Assembly (NCBI RefSeq): GCF_030694085.1
Contig: NZ_JAUXZE010000093.1
Coordinates: forward strand, 239,157 to 303,156
Direction: 5' to 3'
Origin: Tabrizicola sp.
GTDB taxonomy: Bacteria > Pseudomonadota > Alphaproteobacteria > Rhodobacterales > Rhodobacteraceae
Length of the DNA stretch: 64,000 nucleotides
Both the position numbers and the translations under genes were made by a program. Below, in pieces: positions 7,902 to 16,200 of this stretch. A model generated the notes under the pieces. It saw only the letters and a list, made by a program, of their open reading frames with translations. It was not told where the DNA came from and ran no database searches. The first letter of the stretch is position 1. Each line of letters starts with the position of its first letter.

Positions 7902-8723
7902 TCAGGCGCGAAGCCGCATGAGCCGATCCAGTTCACGAAAGGCCGACGGTGCGTCCGAGAAGACAAGGTCGATATCCACGAGGTCGCGAAGGTGTTCCGC
8001 ATCGACGCTAGCTGAAGCGGCGACACCGACGATCGCGCCAGGCACGACAAGTCGCAGGGCCACGACCAGCCGAACCAGAGCATCCAGCCGGTGCTTGGTG
8101 CTAAGAGATAGTCCGATGATGTGTGGTCGCGTCTTTTCGACATGAGCGACAAGTTCGTCATGCTCAGTTCCGGTTTCCAGGTCGATCTCCCATCCAGCCT
8201 CCCGGAACAAGTCCGCGGCAACCGTGATTCCGACCCCGTGCTCTTCGCCCGGAACTGTCGCAAACAGCGCGACCCGGCGGTTGTCGAACTTGCGACTGGC
8301 AAATGAGATCTCGGATCTCAGTGCCCGCATCAGGGCGTAAAGGTGGCCGGTGCCGCAAGTGACCTGCAGGAAAGAAAGTTCGTCCCTTTCCCAGCGTTCT
8401 CCAAGGCAGCGGGCTCCGCCCGAGATGTAGCCGAGGTATACGCCAGGCAGTGAAATGCCCTCGGCGCGGCGATCCTCGATAAAGTGCAGCGCCGCATCAG
8501 GATCGGGCAGGATCAAGGCATCGCAAAAGGCGTCCAGGCTTTCCTCGGGTATCGGCGGGACATCAAAATTGGGCGTGCCAGTCGTTGATTGTGCAAGGCG
8601 TCGCACAATGTCGCCTGCCACAACCTCGACAGCTTCCGGGGCCAAGGTCGCGCGCTTGGCCGAGAAGATCGATGCCGTGCGCGCGAACACGTCGATGTCG
8701 AGTGAAGCCAGATTTCTTTTCAT
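7902..8723 (-). CDS. Cobalamin-binding regulator, AerR/PpaA-like
   Basis: The start at 8723 is chosen because GGGGGGAC lies just upstream and the earlier in-frame codons lack similarity. The 273-residue protein has a helical B12 cap (about 85-140, with GERWERDELSFLQVT) and a Rossmann-type B12 domain (about 148-270). The E-x-H-x-x-G motif (EEHGVG, 160-165) matches the usual D-x-H-x-x-G, so His162 is the likely lower cobalt ligand. AerR/PpaA and CarH proteins use B12 as a light or cobalamin sensor and control transcription with a partner repressor. No photosynthesis genes are nearby. It is divergent from galU and the glucan synthase, so regulation of envelope glucan synthesis is a possible but speculative role. 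Confidence 0.82.
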   Translation of the reverse strand: MKRNLASLDIDVFARTASIFSAKRATLAPEAVEVVAGDIVRRLAQSTTGTPNFDVPPIPEESLDAFCDALILPDPDAALHFIEDRRAEGISLPGVYLGYISGGARCLGERWERDELSFLQVTCGTGHLYALMRALRSEISFASRKFDNRRVALFATVPGEEHGVGITVAADLFREAGWEIDLETGTEHDELVAHVEKTRPHIIGLSLSTKHRLDALVRLVVALRLVVPGAIVGVAASASVDAEHLRDLVDIDLVFSDAPSAFRELDRLMRLRA

Positions 8724-8915
8724 GGACGTCCCCCCAATTCGGGAGAGTAGCTCAGCCAGCCCTGCGATCAAGACAGTTTCCCAACCGACCTGTCGGAGTT
8801 CGTTCTTGGCGCAGGGGCGGAAAGAAAACTGCAGGTGCCCAAGCTGGCCGCGGGAACCAAAGCCTCTTCCGGCGCGTTGCGTCGGACATTCATTCTAACA
8901 CCAGCGGAGGCGGCC

Positions 8916-9788
8916 GTGTCAGACACGTCGATCAGGACGGTCATCATTCCAGCTGCCGGCTTTGGCACCCGCCTTCTCCCCGCGACCAAAGTGACGGCGA
9001 AAGAGCTACTGCCCGTTTATGACCGGGTGGTTCTGGACTTTGCCATCGACGAGGCGGTTGGCCTTGGCGCAGAGCGGATTGTCGTGGTGATCAGCGCTGC
9101 CAAGCGGGCGATCCAGGCCTATCTCGCGGACCATGCGCCTGGTCACGATCCCTGCTTGTCAGGTGATCCACGCGGGATCGGCCCCGAGATCATCTTCGTC
9201 CACCAAGATCTTCCACTTGGCCTGGGGCATGCTGTCCTTTGCTGCAGGGATGTGACGTTACCGGGTCCATTCGCGGTGCTGCTACCGGACGACATCGTCA
9301 TGGGTCCGAACTGCCTGGCGGAAATGGCATCGCAGTATACCGATGGCCACATGATCGCCGCGATGCAGGTTGGCCCCGAGGAAACTTCGCAGTACGGCAT
9401 TTTCCGGCTTGGCGGGTTGCCCAAGGGCAGATGTCTGCCCGTTGCCGGTATGGTCGAGAAGCCCTCACCCGGTCTGGCGCCTTCGTCTTTTGGCGCGGTT
9501 GGTCGGTACATCCTTGATCCGATGATCTTTGACGTGCTCGAGAACACGGCGAGTGGCAAGGGAGGCGAAGTCCAGTTGACCGACGCCATCACGATGGCTG
9601 GGCGTATTGTTCCCCTTGTCGCCTTCAAATTCAGTGGGACACGGCATGACTGCGGCAATCATGACGGATTGCTGGCGGCAGCAGTGGCGCGCCAGGCAGC
9701 CGTCCGGCAGGAAACTGCCGTGGCCGGTAAAATGACGGCGCATTCCGCTACCCCTGCGGCCCCGGCTCATGCTATAGTTGCAGGATAG
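8916..9788 (+). CDS. galU: UTP--glucose-1-phosphate uridylyltransferase
   Basis: GalU makes UDP-glucose from UTP and glucose-1-phosphate. The GTG at 8916 is chosen because GGAGG (8906-8910) sits five bases upstream and the family start (SDTSIRTVIIPAAGFGTRLLPATK) follows at once. An in-frame upstream ATG lacks support. The 290-residue protein shows the nucleotide-binding GFGTRLLP, the substrate region KELLPVYDRVVLDFAIDEA, LLPDDIV and GGEVQLTDAI. The family's usual KEM(L)P and RP-I motifs are slightly divergent (VTAKELLPVYDRVV). It lies upstream of the cyclic glucan synthase, whose substrate is UDP-glucose. Confidence 0.92.
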   Translation: MSDTSIRTVIIPAAGFGTRLLPATKVTAKELLPVYDRVVLDFAIDEAVGLGAERIVVVISAAKRAIQAYLADHAPGHDPCLSGDPRGIGPEIIFVHQDLPLGLGHAVLCCRDVTLPGPFAVLLPDDIVMGPNCLAEMASQYTDGHMIAAMQVGPEETSQYGIFRLGGLPKGRCLPVAGMVEKPSPGLAPSSFGAVGRYILDPMIFDVLENTASGKGGEVQLTDAITMAGRIVPLVAFKFSGTRHDCGNHDGLLAAAVARQAAVRQETAVAGKMTAHSATPAAPAHAIVAG

Positions 9789-9861
9789 GAAGAGTGTTCT
9801 GGCACAGCGAATTTTCGGCTGGCAGACAACGCATCGCCAACCAGCAGCGACGCGACATGCA

Positions 9862-9882
9862 GGAGGCCCGTCTCGGGCCTCC
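9862..9882 (+). terminator. Perfect hairpin between galU and the glucan synthase unit
   Basis: GGAGGCCCG, a TCT loop and CGGGCCTCC form a 9-bp perfect stem 73 bases after galU. No U-tract follows, so it may be an attenuator, an RNA processing site or a weak terminator that separates galU from cgs. Confidence 0.5.
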
Positions 9883-10010
9883 GATCTGTCGGCTATCCAA
9901 CGATTGCGATCACAAGACCGACGTGACGAAACAGGATGCCGCACTGTGGCAATCAGCCTGATGTCACGTCCCGACGTGGGCACTGCCATGACCCGAAAGG
10001 AAAACGAAAC

Positions 10011-10205
10011 ATGAAATGGGATCAGATCGAAACCAAATGGGCGCTGATGACCCGGCGCATTCGGGCCGACCTCTGTGACGAGCGGACTGACGCGGTTGGC
10101 GTCGGCCTTCGCACGATCAGACGTCAAGACCCGTTGCCAGCCACGATAGCGGACAGCCAGAAAGCTGCCGTGACGGACGCCGAGTTCAAGACTTCTGCTA
10201 AGTGA
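10011..10205 (+). CDS. Small protein (64 aa) translationally coupled to glucan synthase
   Basis: The ATG at 10011 follows AAAGGAAAA and gives MKWDQIETKWALMTRRIRADL. The rest is charged and has no membrane segment or signal peptide. I recall similar short proteins starting M(K/N)WDxIExKWxxMTRR in Rhodobacterales, but I cannot name a function. Its TGA overlaps the GTG start of the glucan synthase (GTGA, 10202-10205), which argues for coupled translation and against a chance frame. The frame also continues upstream to 9936 without protein-like composition. Confidence 0.65.
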   Translation: MKWDQIETKWALMTRRIRADLCDERTDAVGVGLRTIRRQDPLPATIADSQKAAVTDAEFKTSAK

Positions 10206-13200
10206 CGGACTGGAAAGGCAAGATCCGCCGCCTGCGAAGGTCGGTCCGCGCAGGTTTCACCACGGTCCCCGGCGTCTGGCAGGATAGCGCTCCGATTCGG
10301 GAAGACCTTTTCGGTACCGAACGGCTGGAGCATCACGCCTTCAGCCTGGCGGCGGCCCAACCGGTCACTGCGGGTCCGTCGCTGCGGGTTCAGCCGCTAA
10401 GCCGCAGAGTAAAGGAGAATGCCGACGTCCTTCTGGCGGCCTATCGGACCTGTGCGGGCGCTTTGCAAGCGGGCCAGGTGATCGCTCCTGCCGCCGAGTG
10501 GCTTCTGGACAACTTCCATCTTGTCGAGCAGCAGTTGCGGCAGATCCATGACGATCTGCCGCCTGGGTATTATCGACAGCTTCCGAAACTGGCCGATGGT
10601 CCTTTCGAAGGCTATCCGCGGGTGTTCGGGCTGACCTGGGCCTATGTCGCGCACACCGACAGCCTGATGTCCGGCCCGGTCCTGCAACGCTTTGTCCAGG
10701 CTTACCAGCAGGTTCAGCCGCTGATGATCGGCGAGCTTTGGGCTGTCGCCATCACCCTGAGAATCGTCCTGATCGAGAATATGCGGAGACTGGCGCAGCA
10801 GATCGTCGAAGGACACGCCTTGCGGCTGGAGGCGGACGCCCTCGTCGACGTGGTGCTGGGCAGCACAGTCAGTTCATCGTCCGCGTTCTCGGTGATGCAG
10901 CGCGCGGTCGAGCGTTACGAGGCCGGCCCGCTTCCCGAAATCGTCGCAAGCCAGATCGCCAAGCGGTTGCGGGGCCTGGACCCGTTGCAGACCCCGCTTC
11001 TGGGCTGGCTGGAGGACCGCTTGTCCCGTCAGGGCACGTCAGTCGAAGAGGTGATCACCAACACGCAGACCCGCCTTGGCGCTTCCAACGTGACCATGCG
11101 CAACATCGTCACCTCGATGCGGCTGGCGTCCGAGATGGACTGGGCCGACTTCTTCGAAGAGGTAAGCCTGGTTGATGCCCGCCTGCGCGACAGCCCAACC
11201 TATGCCGCGATGGATTTCGCCACGCGGAACCAATACCGGACCGAAATCGAGATCCTTGCCCAGAACGCGCCCATGACCGAAGGCGAAGTGACCGATGCTG
11301 CCCTGGACCTCGCGGCGAACAGCGACCAGGAGCATCGGCGGGACGCAGGTCACTGGCTGATCGGTGAAGGAAGAGCCGAGCTGGAAGATGCGATCGGTTT
11401 CCGCCCACCTGCCCGGTTGGCGGCATTTCGACAGATCGGGCGGTGGGGGTTGCGCGGCTATCTGACGGCGATTGCGGTGGTCGCCGTGGTCATCTTCATC
11501 CCGCCGATGCTGGTGATGGCGAACGCAGGCGCCGGGCCGATGGGCCTGCTGTTTCTTGGTATTCTGGCTCTGTGGCTTGCGGGGGACCTGGCAACGGCGA
11601 TCGTCAACACCGTGATCACCCGGTCGGTGCCGCCAAGACCCTTGCCGGGGCTTTACCTGATGAAGGGGATTCCCAACGAACTGCGAACCTTGGTTGCGGT
11701 CCCGGTCCTGCTGACCCGCGCGGACGACATTGCCGAACAGATCGAGCGGCTGGAGATCCACCACTTGTCCAGTGCGGGTGGTGCCGTGCACTATGCATTG
11801 CTCTCGGATGGGCCAGACTCCGGGACAGAGACCAATGCAGATGATGCAGCGCTTACCGCCGCCGCGACCGAGGCGATTGCCCGGCTGAACGCAAGTTACC
11901 CCAGCCAGGACGGCCAGCGCTTTTACTTCCTGCACCGCCGTCGATTGTGGAATCCGTCCGAGGGCGTCTGGATGGGATGGGAACGCAAGCGCGGAAAGCT
12001 GGTCGAACTGAACCGGCTTTTGCGCGGCGCGACCGATACCACCTTTGCCGTGGTCAGCAGCACTTTGCCGGGCAATGTGCGCTATGTCATCACGCTGGAT
12101 GCCGATACCCGCCTTCTGCGCGGGACCGTCGCGCAGATGGTGGGCAAGATCGCGCATCCCCTGAACCGCGCGCGGCTGGACGCGGGCTTGCAGCGGGTCA
12201 CGGGCGGCTATGGCATCCTGCAACCCAGGGTCAGCCCCTCCCTGCCGACCGGTCAGGACGGCTCGCTTTACCAGCGGCTCTTCTCCAGCCCGGGTGGGAT
12301 CGAGCCCTATGCAGCGGCGACGTCGGATATCTATCAGGACCTTTTCGGCGAGGGCACCTTCACCGGCAAGGGCATCTACGACGTGGATGCCTTCGAGGCC
12401 GCTCTGGACGGGCGCGTGCCCGAGAACTGCCTTCTCAGCCATGACCTTTTCGAGGGCACCTTCGCCAGGGCCGCTCTGGCCTCGGACATCGAAGTGGTCG
12501 AGGATTATCCTGCCCGCCACGATGTCGACATCCGCCGCCAGCACCGTTGGGTCCGCGGGGACTGGCAGCTTCTGCCGTGGATTTTTGGCAATCGGAGTCA
12601 GGATCGGGGCGGAGTCCCGGCAATCGGGCGCTGGAAGATGATCGACAATCTGCGCCGGTCGCTGTTGGCGCCCGTGGCGCTGCTGTCGCTTGTCGCGGGC
12701 TGGATGCTGCCGCTTCCCCTTGCCCTGATGTGGACGGGTCTGACGCTGTCGATCCTTGCGCTTCCGCGGCTTCTGGCCTTGCCGTTCGGCCTGTTCCCCT
12801 CGCGCAGTGGGGTCACGCTCAGCAGCCATTTCGCGGCCCTCTGGACCGATACCCTGATTGCGCTGGGTCAGTTCGTGGTCAGCCTGGTGCTGCTTGCCGA
12901 TACGGCGGCCACCATGCTGGACGCGGTCGTGCGGACCGCGTGGCGGCTTCGCATCTCGCGGCGGCATCTGCTGGAATGGATGACAGCGGCTCAGATTGGC
13001 GGCAGCGCCCGTCCCGGGGTCCTCGGCCAATATGCCTCGATGTTTCCCGGACTGGCCCTTGGCGTTGGAGCCTGCGCCTTGGCCTGGGTCCTGAACCCCG
13101 TGGTCTGGCCACTGCCGGCCATCTTCGGCCTGATGTGGGCTGCAGCACCTGCCATTGCCCGTTCAATCAGCCTTCCGCGCGCGCAACTGCCCGTGGCCGC

Positions 13201-16200
13201 GCTTTCCGCTTCGCAGGCGCAAGAGTTGCGGCTGATCGCCCGCCGCACCTGGCGCTATTTCGAGACCTTCGTCACGCCGGAAGAGAACTTCCTGCCGCCG
13301 GACAATTTCCAGGAGATCCCCCGGCCCGCCATTGCTACTCGGACCTCGCCCACCAACATCGGCCTTTACCTGCTGTCCACTGTGGCTGCGCACGATATGG
13401 GATGGATCGGGCGCCAGGCCGCCTTGCAGCGGCTGCGCGACACCCTGCGCACCATCCAGCGGATGCCGCGTTTTCGCGGTCACCTCTACAACTGGCACGA
13501 CACGCGCGACCTGCGGGTCCTGGACCCGGCCTATGTGTCCTCGGTCGACAGCGGAAACCTTGCGGGACACCTCATCGCCGTGGCGCGGGCGTGTCACGAC
13601 TGGGCTGAAGGCGCGGCAACGACCGAGGCGGCCGTGCGTCAGGCGATGGGCGACTGCGCTGTCCTGGCCCGCCGGTCGCTTGGCGTAGATGCCGAAGAGT
13701 TGGACCTGATCCGCGCCCTTGCCGCGATTGCCGCGGCGGCGGCCGATCCATCGACGCCCCTCGCCACGCTGACAGGTCCGATGGACAGCGCCGTGGCCTT
13801 GACCGGAGACACGGCGTCGGATGCGAAGTTCTGGACCCTTGCCATGCAGTCCGCGCTTGCCGATCATCTGGCAGACCGGGCCGCCGCGGTGGACACAACG
13901 CTCTTGGGCGAGGTGGAGACCCTCTGCCGCACCCTGGCGCTTGAGATGGACTTCGCTTTCCTGCTGGAGCCTGACCGGAAGCTTCTCTCCATAGGATTCT
14001 CCGTCGCCGACAATCGGCTGGATACCAACTGCTACGACCTCTTGGCCTCCGAGGCGCGTCTGGCAAGTCTGTTCGCCATCGCCAAAGGGGATGTCGAGAC
14101 GCGGCACTGGTTCCGGTTGGGACGTGCGGCAACCCCGGTCGGATCGGGGTCGGCACTCATCTCGTGGTCGGGCAGCATGTTCGAGTATCTGATGCCGTCG
14201 CTGGTGATGCGGGCACCGGCGGGATCGGTGCTGGAACAGACCACGCGCCTGATCGTGGCCAGCCAGCGCAGCTATGCAGCGGCCGTTGGTATTCCCTGGG
14301 GGATCTCTGAATCCTCCTACAACGCCCGCGATCTGGACATGACCTACCAGTATTCCAACTTCGGCGTTCCGGGGCTTGGGCTGAAACGCGGGCTCAGCGA
14401 GAACCGCGTGGTCGCACCCTATGCGACAGGGCTTGCCGCGATGATCGACCCGGTGGCCGCTGTGCAGAACTATGCCGCGTTGGCCAAGCTTGGGGCCGAA
14501 GGGCGTCACGGCTTTTATGAGGCTGTGGACTTCACCCCGGCGCGCGTGCCGTCGAACGAAAGCCAGGTCATCGTCCGCAGCTTCATGGCGCACCATCAGG
14601 GGATGACGATCACCGCAATCGCGAACACCCTGCTGCATGGCCGCCTGCGAGATAGGTTTCATGCCGAGCCGATGATCCAGGGCGTCGAGCTTCTGCTGCA
14701 AGAGCGCATCCCGCGCGACGTCGCCAGTGCCCCGCCACGCGCGACCGAAGTGCTGGTGGCCCCGGTCGAACACCACGACGCGCCCGCCGTGCGGACCTTC
14801 GAAAACCCCGGGTCCGAAATGCCGACCGCCCATCTTCTATCCAACGGCAACTACGGGGTGATGCTGACCGCGACGGGCGAAGGCTTCAGCCGCTGGCGCG
14901 ACATTGCGATCACCCGCTGGCGGGCTGAAGCGGCGCAGGCGGCGCTTGGGTCGTTCCTGTTCCTGCGAGACACTGCCTCGGGCGAGGTATGGTCCGCGGG
15001 CCTGCAACCGACAGGGGTCGGGGACGAGGGTCCTCGGGCTGTCTTCTGCGAACACCATGCCGCCTTCACCCATCAGATGCCGCGGCTGACCACGCTGACC
15101 GAGGTTGTCGTCTCGGCCGAAGACGATGCCGAAGCGCGGCGCGTGACGCTGACCAACAGCGGTCGTCGCGACCGCGAGATCGACGTGACCTCCTACGCCG
15201 AACTGGTGCTTGCCGCTGCGGCGGCCGATCAGGCGCACCCGGCCTTTTCAAAGATGTTTGTGGTGACGGACTATCTTCCCGAACTTGGGGTCGTCATCGC
15301 AACCCGGCGTCGCCGCTCTCCGTCTGATCCCGAGGTCTGGGCCGCCCATATCGCCGTGGTGGAAGGCGAGGATACCGCGCCGATCCAGATCGAGACGGAC
15401 CGGGCCAGGTTCATCGGGCGCGGACGGGATATCGGCTCGGCGGTGATGATGGACCAGCCCTTGTCCGGGACCACCGGCACCGTGCTGGACCCTATCTTCT
15501 CGATCCGCCGTCGGGTCAGGGTTCCGGCGGGCGGCACGACGCGGGTCACCTTCTGGACGATGGTGGCCGATACGCCGGACGCGCTGCTTGATCTGGTGGA
15601 CCGGCACCGCGATCCTTCGGCCTTCGCGCGCGCCGCCACTCTGGCCTGGACCCAGGCGCAGGTGCAGTTGCGGCATCTGGGCATCACGCATGCCGATGCG
15701 GCCGATTTCCAGACACTTGGCGGGATGTTGATCCGCAATGACGCGCGCCTGCGCGCTTCGCCTGGGCAGATCGTGTCCGGTGCGGCGCTGCAGTCCGCGC
15801 TTTGGGCGCTGGGCATATCGGGCGACCTGCCGATCGTGCTGTTGCGGATCGACGATGCAGCCGACATTTCTGTCCTGCATCAGGCGATCAGCGCGCATGA
15901 ATACTGGCAGGTGCATCAGCACGCAGTGGACCTGGTCGTCTTGAACGACCGGACCTCGTCCTATGTGCAGGACTTGCAGATCGCCATCGAAAGTGCCGTG
16001 CGCGCCGCGCGGTCGCGGCCCCGGGCTTCCGGGGTGCACGCGCCGGTCAACGGGACGATCCACGTGCTGCGGACCGACCTCTTGAATCTGGGCGCACGCG
16101 AGCAGCTGATTTCGGTGGCGCGGATCATTCTGGTTGCCAGCCGGGGCGACCTTGCCAGTCAACTCGCGCGGCTTCTTGCCCGGCCCATCAGCAGGCCCGC

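Noticed and set aside
11039..13030. 663-residue minus-strand ORF opposite the glucan synthase
   Set aside because: It is an antisense shadow of a high-GC gene, with Arg/Gly/Gln/His-rich composition and no motif.
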